Shown here piece by piece: positions 42,968 to 54,174 of a DNA stretch of 64,000 nucleotides. The DNA comes from JAWKRB01 sp041389885 (GTDB lineage Bacteria > Myxococcota_A > Polyangia > Polyangiales > Ga0077539). The stretch lies in assembly GCA_041389885.1 (NCBI GenBank), contig JAWKRB010000031.1, positions 1 through 64,000 of the forward strand. The letters run 5' to 3'. Positions within the stretch are counted from its first letter, which is position 1; each line of letters opens with the position of its first letter. Below the pieces are notes generated by a model. The model was not told the DNA's origin. It ran no database searches and was given only the letters and a program-made list of their open reading frames with translations. The translations under genes were made by a program, and so were the position numbers.

Positions 42968-45076
42968 TCAGTTCGCGAAGCCCAGCGGGCCGCGGCGGGC
43001 GTTGGGCTTGCCGCGGCTCTCGCGCTGGAGGGCCGCGAGCAGCTCACCCGCGTCGACCGCCGAGCCGAGCATCCCCGCCTGTCGTCGGATCGTCGCGAAG
43101 TCTCCCGGGGTGAGGTTCTCGAGGGCGTCGAGGCCCCGGCGGAGGGTCGAGACCCGGTCGGCCGGGAGCTCGTGGCCCAGGGACTTGAGCGTGCGCGCGA
43201 ACAGCTCCCACCGCTGCTCGGGGCGCAGCGGCTCGAACTTGATCTTGAGCGTGAAGCGCCGGAGCGAGGCCTGATCGAGGTTCTCGAAGAGGTTCGTCGA
43301 GCAGATGAGCAGGCCGTCGAAGGCCTCCATCTGCATGAGCAGCTCGTTCACCTGGGTCACCTCCCAGTGGTGAAACGCGCCGCGGCGGTCTTGAAAGAAG
43401 CTGTCGGCCTCGTCGATCAGCAGCATCGCGCCCTCGGCCCTTGCCTCGCGGAACATCTCCGCGATGTTGGCCTCGGTCTGCCCCACGAAGGGGCCGAGGA
43501 TGTCAGACGCCCGCTTCACCAGGAGCCTGTGCCCGAGCCGCTGCGCGAGGTGGTGCGCGAAGGCCGTCTTGCCCGTGCCCGGCGGACCGTACAGGCAGAT
43601 CGACCCCGTGAGCTTGCCTCGCAGCTCGAGGGCGCGGTGCTCGAGCGAGGTCACGATCGCGGCGAGGTCTTCGTTGCAGTTCAAGAACCGCAGGTCGTAG
43701 GTGTCGCTCTCGACGGGCGACGCCGGGCGCGCGGGCGCCTGCACCGCGAGGGCGTTGTGCAGGATCTTCGACACCGCGTGCTCGACCTCGTCAGGGCCCT
43801 CGAGCCCCGAGAGCCGCGCCACGCGCGCCGCGCGCTCGATGTGCGCGGGCGTGAGGCGCTCGTCGTTGGCCATGGTCGCCACCCACTGCGGGCGCACCGG
43901 GAGCCCGACGAGCTCCCGGTCGAGGATGCGGCGGCGCACGGGCTGGGGCGGCGTGCGCAGCTCGAGGATGAAGTCGAAGCGGCGGAGAAACGCCGCGTCC
44001 ATCTGCCCCACCTCGTTCGAGAGCCAGAGGGTCGGCACGGCGTTGCCCTCCAGGAGCCGGTTGGTCCACCCCTTGTCGTCGCCCGAGCGCTTCTGCCGCC
44101 CGAAGAACGGGAAGTACCGATCGGGGAACACGTCTTCGATCTCGTCGAAGAGCACCAGGGTGTCTTGCCGCCGCGCGAGCATGCGCTGACACAGCTGGTA
44201 CGCGCCGAAGCGCCCGTTGCCGCCGATCGCCGCGCCGTCTTCGGCCTCGACGTTGACCTCGTAGAGCTGCGCGCCGAGCGTTCGGGCGACGCTGCGGGCC
44301 AGCTCGGTCTTGCCCGTGCCGGGGAGCCCGTAGACCAGCACGTTCACCCCCGTCGCCCCGGCGCGCAGCGCGCCCTGCAGAAAGCGACGGAGCAGGTCGA
44401 CGTCGGCGCGGGCGTGCGGAAAGTCGTCGAGCGTCAGCTTCGCCGGGGGAGACTCGCGAAAGAAGTTGGCGAGGATGGCCTCGGGCGCGTCGTACTCGCC
44501 CAGGAGGATGTTCTCGAGGCCGTCCATCACCTCGAAGGGGTCGTCCCAGGTGCGGCGCACGTCGGAGGCCACCCGCACCAGCCCGGTGCTCGCGAGGGGC
44601 GCGGTGCGGCGCAGCGCGTCGCGCACGGCGTCTTCAGACAGGCCCAGCACCACGGCGAGGAGCGTCTGCAGCCTGCGGAGCGAGAGACCCTCCAGCCGCT
44701 CGAAGCACGCCAGCAGCGGGCGGTGGTAATCGAGGATGATGGCGAACGCGAGCACGTCGCGCTCGGCCGGGGTGAGCGAGAGGAGCCCGCCCAGGGCGTC
44801 GACGTTGCGAAAGAGCACCGCGTCGCGCGACACCGTGTGGGTCTCGAGCTCGGCCACCCGCGCCCGCAGCCGCTCCCTGGCGCGGGTGAGCGAGGTCGAC
44901 GCCGTGACGCCCTTCAGCCCGATCGCGTCGAGGGGGGAACGCTCCTCGGGCTCGGCGTGGAGGAACCACCGCAGGGTCTCGGTGTGCAGGAGCGCCCGCG
45001 CGGTCCAGAGCGTCGCGAGGTCGACGGGGATCTTCTTGCGTCGGGGGGAGGCGGGTCGGGTCGTCTTCACGGGCAT
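42968..45076 (-). CDS. Tandem AAA+ ATPase (two ATPase domains)
   Basis: Cytoplasmic ATPase of 702 residues. The N-terminal ~225 residues are unique (helical; LTPAERDVLAFAIILDYH). AAA-1 has Walker A GLPGTGKTELA near residue 249 and Walker B LVLFDEIEDVF. AAA-2 has GPPGTGKTAFAHHLA near 495 and Walker B LLIDEADSFF, with sensor CSTNLFENLDQASLRRF. The order is like Cdc48/spastin-type or ATP-dependent remodelling ATPases, but no known protease or zinc-binding domain is attached. A C-terminal helical lid ends in a Gly/Arg-rich tail. Target is unknown. Confidence 0.9.
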   Translation of the reverse strand: MPVKTTRPASPRRKKIPVDLATLWTARALLHTETLRWFLHAEPEERSPLDAIGLKGVTASTSLTRARERLRARVAELETHTVSRDAVLFRNVDALGGLLSLTPAERDVLAFAIILDYHRPLLACFERLEGLSLRRLQTLLAVVLGLSEDAVRDALRRTAPLASTGLVRVASDVRRTWDDPFEVMDGLENILLGEYDAPEAILANFFRESPPAKLTLDDFPHARADVDLLRRFLQGALRAGATGVNVLVYGLPGTGKTELARSVARTLGAQLYEVNVEAEDGAAIGGNGRFGAYQLCQRMLARRQDTLVLFDEIEDVFPDRYFPFFGRQKRSGDDKGWTNRLLEGNAVPTLWLSNEVGQMDAAFLRRFDFILELRTPPQPVRRRILDRELVGLPVRPQWVATMANDERLTPAHIERAARVARLSGLEGPDEVEHAVSKILHNALAVQAPARPASPVESDTYDLRFLNCNEDLAAIVTSLEHRALELRGKLTGSICLYGPPGTGKTAFAHHLAQRLGHRLLVKRASDILGPFVGQTEANIAEMFREARAEGAMLLIDEADSFFQDRRGAFHHWEVTQVNELLMQMEAFDGLLICSTNLFENLDQASLRRFTLKIKFEPLRPEQRWELFARTLKSLGHELPADRVSTLRRGLDALENLTPGDFATIRRQAGMLGSAVDAGELLAALQRESRGKPNARRGPLGFAN

Positions 45077-45164
45077 CGTACGAGGGCGTTCATGCGCCGC
45101 CCTGACGCGCGACGCAACCGCCGAAGGACATTCCCAGGCCGCGCCCTTCTGCAAGCGTCGCGCG

Positions 45165-45551
45165 ATGCCTCCCCGACTCGACGCCCTCGGCATCGTCGCG
45201 AGCGACCTCTCCGAGGCGCTGCGCTTCTACCGCCTCCTCGGCCTCGACCTCCCCGAGAGCCCGGGCGACTCGCCCCACGTCGAGTGCGTGGGGCCCGGCG
45301 GGCTGCGGGTGATGTTCGACTCGCTGGAGCTGATCAGGTCGCTGGTCCCTGATTGGGAGCCGCCGAGGGGGCACCGCATGGGGCTGGCGTTTCTCTGCGA
45401 CAGCGCGGCCGACGTCGACGCGACCTACGCCGCGGTCCTCGCCGCGGGCTTCGCCGGCGCCAGGGCGCCCTGGGACGCGTTCTGGGGCCAGCGCTACGCG
45501 CAGGTGCGCGACCCCGACGGCAACCTCGTCGACCTCTTCGCGCCGCTCTGA
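45165..45551 (+). CDS. VOC-family (glyoxalase/bleomycin-resistance-like) protein
   Basis: Small protein of 128 residues with two beta-alpha-beta-beta-beta modules: LDALGIVASDLSEALRFYRLLG starts the first, and HRMGLAFLCDSAADVDATY, then AQVRDPDGNLVDLFAP ends the second. The usual metal-ligand positions are weak: no His at the start of strand one, but Glu/Asp residues near ENDs. Members include glyoxalase I, dioxygenases and drug-binding proteins; the reaction is not assignable. It stands alone between the AAA+ gene and the convergent PilB-like gene. Confidence 0.85.
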   Translation: MPPRLDALGIVASDLSEALRFYRLLGLDLPESPGDSPHVECVGPGGLRVMFDSLELIRSLVPDWEPPRGHRMGLAFLCDSAADVDATYAAVLAAGFAGARAPWDAFWGQRYAQVRDPDGNLVDLFAPL

Positions 45552-45558
45552 TCGGCGC

Positions 45559-47541
45559 TCACCCCGGGCGCTGAATGAGGTGGAGCACCTCGCCCGGCGC
45601 CGTGAGCCCCGCCGCGACCAGCTGACCCGCGTAGCGCGCGAGGTCATACAGCGATCCCTCGGCGCGGGCGGTGGCGCGGAGCGCGGTGACCTCGGGCTTG
45701 TGCACGATGGTCTCGCGCAGGGCGTCGGTCATGGTGAGCAGCTCGAAGATCGCGACGCGGCCCTTGAAGCCCGTGCCCTGGCACTGCGAGCAGCCCGCGC
45801 CGCGCTGAAAGGTGTACGACACGCCCGGGGTGAGGGCCCCGAGGCGAAAGAAGGCGTCGACGAGCTGCGACGGGTACACGAAGGGCTCCGCGCAGGCGCC
45901 GCAGATGCGCCGCACGAGGCGCTGGTGCAGCACGCCCGCCACCGCCGCGGCCACGGCGTAGCGCTCGGCGCCGAGGTCGTCGAGGCGCACCACCGCCTCG
46001 GGGGCGCCGTTGGTGTGCACCGACGTGAGCACGAGGTGCCCGGTCATCGACGCCTCGAGGGCGATGCGGAGGGTCTCCGCGTCGCGGGTCTCGCCCACGA
46101 GGATGACGTTCGGGTCCTGCCGCAGCAGCGCGCGGAGCACCGTCGCGAAGGTCACGCCGATCTCGGGCTGCACCTGGATCTGGGTGACGCCGTCGAGGTG
46201 GTACTCGATGGGGTCCTCGACGGTGATCACGTTGATCTCGGGACGGCGCCGGGCGGTGAGCGCGCTGTAGAGCGTGGTGGTCTTTCCGCTGCCCGTGGGG
46301 CCCGACACGAGCACGAGGCCCTGCGGCTGAAACGCGAGCTTCATGAACTCCGCGCGCATGTGCTCGAAGGGGAAGAGCTGCCGCGGGTCGGCGATGCCGC
46401 TCTCGCCGTCGAGCACGCGCATCACCACCTTCTCGCCGAGCTTCGAGGGCATGGTCGAGACGCGCAGGTCGATGAGCCGCGCGCCGCTGCGGAACGAGAT
46501 GCGGCCGTCTTGAGGTCGCCGCGTCTCGGTGATGTCGAGCTTCGCGAGGAGCTTCAGTCGGCTCACCAGCGGACGTCCGAACTCCGCGGGGAGAAAGTCT
46601 CCCTTGGGCTGCAGCGAGCCGTCGACGCGGTAGCGAATCAGCACGCCGCGGCGGTCGTGCTCCAGGTGGATGTCCGACGCCGAGAGGTTCAGCGCCGAGA
46701 CGATCATCTCGTCGACGAGGGCCACCACCTGCGGCCCCGACGCCGCCGCGGGCGCCGTCGCGCCCCCCCGCGCCACGCGCACCTCGTCGTCCTCGAGGTA
46801 CTGAATCGTCGGCGTCGAGGGCGCGCTGCTCGCGCGGGACGCGCCCGCTCGAGGCGCCTGCCTCGCCGCCTCTTGATCGAGGTGTTGGGTGAACTCGGCG
46901 CTGGAGATCGCGACGGGGCGAAACCTGTGGCCGGGGATCGTGCGCGCCAGCCCCTCGAGGGCGGTCATGTCGTAGGGGTCGACCATGCCCACGGTGAGCG
47001 TGCGGCCCGCCAGCTCGAGGGGGAGGATCTTCGCGCGGCGCAGCAGGCTGTCGGGGCCCAGCGACCAGAGCGTGGGGTCGAAGCGCCGCCCCGCGAGGCT
47101 CACGAAGGGCACCGCGCGCTCGCCCGCCTGCTTCGCGAGCTGCTCGGCCTGCCATTTCGCCAGGGCGGCGGCGAAGGGCGCCGACTGCCCCACGACGGCG
47201 TTGAAGACGTCAGCGGGGAGTCGATACACGGTCGAAGGCTCGAGGGCGATCGCCGTCTCGGAGTGCGTCGAGGCGGTGAGCACCGCGCCGACGCCGACGC
47301 AGCTCGGCGGGTCGACGGTCTCGCTCAGCGTCGCCACCGCGCGGAGCTGGTGAAAGCGAAACAACCCGAGCGCGCCGCTGCCCAGGAGAAAGACCGCGTC
47401 GGCCCGCTCGCCCTGGCGCAGCAGCTCGACGCCGTGGACCACCGACATCTCGGTCATGCGCGACGAGACCTGCTCCCTCGCGTTCGCCGAGAGGACCTTG
47501 AAGAGGGGCGAGAGCGCGAGAAGTTCGGTGACAGGGGGCAT
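45559..47541 (-). CDS. PilB/GspE-type secretion ATPase with N-terminal cyclic-nucleotide-binding domain
   Basis: Cytoplasmic hexameric-type ATPase of 660 residues. Residues ~5-115 form a cNMP-binding/CRP-like domain (LSPLFKVLSANAREQVSSRM, LLRQGERADAVFLLGSGALGLF). Then the T2SSE N-domain (LLRRAKILPLELAGRTLTVGMVDP), a VGD-like arm (ASDIHLEHDRRGVLIRYRVDG), Walker A SGPTGSGKTTT near residue 414, Asp box TVEDPIEYHLDG, Walker B RQDPNVILVGETRD and His box LTSVHTN. The zinc motif CGACAEPF with CSQCQGTGF is typical of GspE/PilB. No pilin or other secretion gene is nearby. ATG 47541 has AAGGAG upstream. Confidence 0.93.
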   Translation of the reverse strand: MPPVTELLALSPLFKVLSANAREQVSSRMTEMSVVHGVELLRQGERADAVFLLGSGALGLFRFHQLRAVATLSETVDPPSCVGVGAVLTASTHSETAIALEPSTVYRLPADVFNAVVGQSAPFAAALAKWQAEQLAKQAGERAVPFVSLAGRRFDPTLWSLGPDSLLRRAKILPLELAGRTLTVGMVDPYDMTALEGLARTIPGHRFRPVAISSAEFTQHLDQEAARQAPRAGASRASSAPSTPTIQYLEDDEVRVARGGATAPAAASGPQVVALVDEMIVSALNLSASDIHLEHDRRGVLIRYRVDGSLQPKGDFLPAEFGRPLVSRLKLLAKLDITETRRPQDGRISFRSGARLIDLRVSTMPSKLGEKVVMRVLDGESGIADPRQLFPFEHMRAEFMKLAFQPQGLVLVSGPTGSGKTTTLYSALTARRRPEINVITVEDPIEYHLDGVTQIQVQPEIGVTFATVLRALLRQDPNVILVGETRDAETLRIALEASMTGHLVLTSVHTNGAPEAVVRLDDLGAERYAVAAAVAGVLHQRLVRRICGACAEPFVYPSQLVDAFFRLGALTPGVSYTFQRGAGCSQCQGTGFKGRVAIFELLTMTDALRETIVHKPEVTALRATARAEGSLYDLARYAGQLVAAGLTAPGEVLHLIQRPG

Positions 47542-47684
47542 CGGGGTGCGTCGCTCCTTCAGATCGCGGGCCCGATGTTTCGCGCCCGGCGTCGTCGGGT
47601 CAATGCCCATCGCGACCTGGCGCGTTCATGCCGCAGCGACGCGGCGTTGCTCGCGCGCCGGGCGGCGTGCCATCAGGGCGGAGC

Positions 47685-48578
47685 ATGGCCGCGCCCATCA
47701 CGCTGTCGCGTCGATCCTCCTTCGCCTGGATCGTCGTGGCCTACGGATGCGCCCTGACCGTCGCGGCGACCGCCGCGGTGGCGATGGGCCCCGAGTCGCC
47801 CGCGTGGCAACGCGTCGCCGTCGCCGACCTCCTCGGGACGCTGACGATCTTCGGCTTCTCGTTCGCCCTCGACAACAGCAGCGTCTACGACCCGTACTGG
47901 AGCGTCGCGCCGGTCGTCGTCGCGGGCGGGATGCTCGTCGCCGCAGACGGCCCGCCCTCGCCCCGCGCCGCCCTCGCGTTCTGCGTCGTGCTCCTCTGGG
48001 GCGCGCGGCTCACCTGGAACTGGGCGCGGGGCTGGGGGGGCATGGCCCACGAAGACTGGCGCTACGTCGACCTGCGGCGGCGCACCGGGCGTCTGTACTG
48101 GCTCGTGAGCCTCTTCGGGCTGCACCTCTTTCCCACCGGGCTCGTGCTGCTCGGCTGCCTGCCCCTCATCCACGCAATCGGTCAGGAGGGGCGCCCGCTC
48201 GGCCTCCTCGACGCGGCGGCCCTCGCGCTCGCCCTCGGGGGCGCCGCCCTCGAGGCCGTCGCCGACGAGCAGCTGCGACGGTTTCGCGCGCGCGGCGTCG
48301 AGGGCGAGACCCTCGCGTCGGGGCTCTGGGCGCACAGCCGACACCCGAACTACCTCGGCGAGATCACCTTCTGGTGGGGGATCGCGCTGTTCGGCGCCGC
48401 GGCCCTGGGGGTCTCCGCCGCGGGATTCGTCGGCGCGGCGGCGGTGCACCTGCTCTTCGTGTTCGTCTCGGTGCCGATGCTCGACCGTCGGTCGATCTCG
48501 CGTCGGCCGGGGTACGCCGAGCACGCGAAGAAGGTCCCTGGGATCTTTCCTCGCCCTTGGCGTACGCGGTACGACTGA
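47685..48578 (+). CDS. DUF1295 / steroid 5-alpha-reductase-like membrane protein
   Basis: Integral membrane protein of 297 residues with six to seven helices. The C-terminal signature GLWAHSRHPNYLGEITFWWGIALF, followed by RPGYAEHAKKVPGIFPRPW, matches the DUF1295/isoprenylcysteine methyltransferase-steroid reductase clan, whose RHPNY motif binds cofactor. The N-terminal half has NSSVYDPYWSVAP, also typical of DUF1295. Substrate is unknown. Seven bp downstream begins a Ser/Thr kinase gene on the same strand, possibly in one transcript. Confidence 0.88.
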   Translation: MAAPITLSRRSSFAWIVVAYGCALTVAATAAVAMGPESPAWQRVAVADLLGTLTIFGFSFALDNSSVYDPYWSVAPVVVAGGMLVAADGPPSPRAALAFCVVLLWGARLTWNWARGWGGMAHEDWRYVDLRRRTGRLYWLVSLFGLHLFPTGLVLLGCLPLIHAIGQEGRPLGLLDAAALALALGGAALEAVADEQLRRFRARGVEGETLASGLWAHSRHPNYLGEITFWWGIALFGAAALGVSAAGFVGAAAVHLLFVFVSVPMLDRRSISRRPGYAEHAKKVPGIFPRPWRTRYD

Positions 48579-48585
48579 CGGCTGG

Positions 48586-50160
<1,575 letters not shown>

Positions 50161-50169
50161 CCCGCGCGC

Positions 50170-51798
<1,629 letters not shown>

Positions 51799-51890
51799 GG
51801 TCGCCAGTGTATCCCCTCGGCGCCCTCGCGCGGGCGCGAAGGAGCTTGCCCGCGGCAGCTCCGGGTGACATGAACGACCCGGAAGAACGT

Positions 51891-53666
51891 ATGAATTTCA
51901 ACGACGCTCACGCCTGGTTGGAGGGTCGCGGCTACGCCGTGCGCTTCCGCGTCGAGTCGTGGGCGGAGTGCCTGGTGTCGGGCGACGGGGAGCGCTGGCT
52001 GGGCGTCGGCGTCACTGAGATCGACGCCCTGGTCGACGCCGTGTCGAAGATGTTCCCGTCGCGCGCCGCGCGCGCGCTCTTCGACGACGCGCTCGCCGCG
52101 CTCGCCCCATCGCCCGAGCTCGCCGCGCCGCCCGCCGCCGGCCCCGTCGAAGAGCCCGCGCCGACCGACCCGGTCTCGTCCGAGGCCCCTGCGTCCGAAG
52201 CCCTTGCGCCGCAAGCACCTCCGCCGACGCCGCGGGCGCCGCCCCCGCGGCCGCTCGACGTCCGCGCCGACCCCTGGCTCGACGAGATCGACGAGCTGCT
52301 GAGCGAGATCTCCGCCCGCGAGGGCGCGCTCGCGATGTCGACGCCGGTGCGGCAGCGGCTGGTGATCACCGGGTGGATCGCCGACGCGCGCCGCGCGCAA
52401 GACGAGTTCCCCGAGGAGGAGCGCGTTCGCTCGATGGTGGCGCGGGTGGCGGCGCGGCTCTCGCGGCTCTGCCGCGTGTGGTGGTGCGGCTCGGTGCGCG
52501 CGCTGCAGGTCGATCGCCGCCCCGAGGCGGTGCTCTCTGAGCTGCCCTATCGCTGCGACGCGCCGGCGCACCGCTGGGCCGACGTCGCCGAGCTCGCGTC
52601 GCAGATGCTCGACCGCATGGAGCGCGAAGACGCCGCCCACGGCCGCGACGACTCTGGGTGGAGCGACGGCGGCGCGCTCTCGCCGCCCCCGGCCGACGCC
52701 GACGCGATGCTGCGCGAGGTCGTGGCGGGCATCGAGGCCATCGCGGGCTCGGCCGAGACCTTTCCGCCGCGCGAGAGCCCTGACGCGAAGCTCCTGGCGC
52801 GCTGGGTCGCGCGCCTGCGCTGGCTCCGCGGCGCGCTGGTCGACGGGGCGATGTGGGCCTACGCCCTCGGGCGCTGCCGCCACTGGGCCGAGCGCGACCG
52901 GGTGAAGTACGCCGAGGCGGCGGCGCTCCTCGAGCCTTCGCACCGCCCCGACGCGGCCTGGGCGACGATCTTCGCGTCGCAGGGCAAGGACCGCGAGCGC
53001 CGCAAGCTGGTCAAAGAGGTGCTCTCCTGCGCGCCCGCGGTGAAAGACCACCCCGGCGCCCCGGTGCTCCTCGCGTGGCTGCAGCGCGCCCTCCCTCTGG
53101 CCGACACGCACCACCGGCAGATCGTCGAGCTGATGACGCCCTTTCGCGCGGAGCTCGCGGCGATGGACGCCTCGACGGTCGAGGGCTTTGACCGCAGGCT
53201 CCGCCGGCGCTTCAGCCTGCTCCAGCGCGACCTCGGCGCCGACGTCGCCGAGCTCCCCGAGGCCGCCGAGGCCCCGCAGGCCGAGCCGGCGGCCGCCGCC
53301 GAGGCGGTCGAGGCGGTCGAGTCGCCCTTTCTCCTGGCGGTGCGCGGCCGCACCCACGGGTCGCGGGCGCTGTTCATCAGCAACCGCAGCGACCCGATGC
53401 TGCAAGACCGCCTGCTGCGCGTGCTCGAGTTCTCGGAGCTCGACTGGTGCGAGGCGGACGTGAAGCGCACGCAGGCCGCGGAGCAGAAGGTCGCCGCCGG
53501 CGCGTACGATTTCGTGCTCGCGGCGACGGGCTTTCTCTCGCACAGCGTCGACGGGCGCCTCGCGAAGGTCTGCCGCACGCACGAGGTCCCGTACGTGCGG
53601 GTCGAGCGGGGGCGGCCGATGACCTGCGTGCGGTCCCTCGCGCGCGACCTGGGCATTCGCGCCTGA
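51891..53666 (+). CDS. Large protein with DUF2325-like C-terminal domain
   Basis: Protein of 591 residues. The N-terminal ~65 residues (FNDAHAWLEGRGYAVRF, SWAECLVSGDGERW) are a small domain; an Ala/Pro-rich linker follows; the middle (~110-480) is helical and not recognised. The C-terminal ~90 residues (ALFISNRSDPMLQDRLLRVLEF, YDFVLAATGFLSHSVDGRLAKVC) resemble DUF2325, a small alpha/beta domain. ATG 51891 is preferred because GGAAGA precedes it; ATG 51870 upstream is possible. A small HTH-like gene follows after 23 bp on the same strand. No signal peptide, so probably cytoplasmic. Confidence 0.75.
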   Translation: MNFNDAHAWLEGRGYAVRFRVESWAECLVSGDGERWLGVGVTEIDALVDAVSKMFPSRAARALFDDALAALAPSPELAAPPAAGPVEEPAPTDPVSSEAPASEALAPQAPPPTPRAPPPRPLDVRADPWLDEIDELLSEISAREGALAMSTPVRQRLVITGWIADARRAQDEFPEEERVRSMVARVAARLSRLCRVWWCGSVRALQVDRRPEAVLSELPYRCDAPAHRWADVAELASQMLDRMEREDAAHGRDDSGWSDGGALSPPPADADAMLREVVAGIEAIAGSAETFPPRESPDAKLLARWVARLRWLRGALVDGAMWAYALGRCRHWAERDRVKYAEAAALLEPSHRPDAAWATIFASQGKDRERRKLVKEVLSCAPAVKDHPGAPVLLAWLQRALPLADTHHRQIVELMTPFRAELAAMDASTVEGFDRRLRRRFSLLQRDLGADVAELPEAAEAPQAEPAAAAEAVEAVESPFLLAVRGRTHGSRALFISNRSDPMLQDRLLRVLEFSELDWCEADVKRTQAAEQKVAAGAYDFVLAATGFLSHSVDGRLAKVCRTHEVPYVRVERGRPMTCVRSLARDLGIRA

Positions 53667-53689
53667 GCGCCCGTGCTACCACTCCCTGA

Positions 53690-54157
53690 ATGAGCGGATC
53701 CCCTCGAGGCGAGCGACCTCCTCCCCGCAGCGCCCTCGCCGAGCGCCACGGCCTCGACCCCTTCGCGCTGTTCTGCGCGTACTACCTCGGCATCACCGAG
53801 GACGACGGCTACGCGTTTCAGAACGTGCACCAGGTGGCGCGGCGCTTCGGCGTCTCCGCGGGGGTGATTCGCCAGTGCCTGCAGGAGCTGGAGATGGATC
53901 CAGATCGCTTGCTGCACAGCGACTACGACCTCGCGAGCGCGCAGGTCGACGTAATGCACGTGCCCGAGGGGGTGTCGCGCACGGCCCTCGCGCGCGAGCA
54001 CTGGGAGGCGCTCCGCGCGCGCCGCGAGCGGGGACGAGACTGGGCGAGGGAGCTCACGGCCGACGCCCGCGAGAACGAGAAGGTCTTCGGTCCGTCGCGG
54101 GCGGCGGCGGCGTCGAGCGGGGGCCGCGCGCCCCACGTCGATCGACGGCGTCGCTGA
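53690..54157 (+). CDS. Small protein with HTH-like segment
   Basis: Protein of 155 residues. A helix-turn-helix-like stretch, VHQVARRFGVSAGVIRQCLQEL, lies near residues 45-66, preceded by FALFCAYYLGITEDDGY. The C-terminal half is charged and helical (REHWEALRARRERGRDWARELT) with a basic Arg tail. DNA binding is possible but not certain. It follows the DUF2325-like gene by 23 bp and is convergent with katG. No known family is recognised. Confidence 0.65.
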   Translation: MSGSPRGERPPPRSALAERHGLDPFALFCAYYLGITEDDGYAFQNVHQVARRFGVSAGVIRQCLQELEMDPDRLLHSDYDLASAQVDVMHVPEGVSRTALAREHWEALRARRERGRDWARELTADARENEKVFGPSRAAAASSGGRAPHVDRRRR

Positions 54158-54174
54158 AGCCGGCGCCGCGGGGA

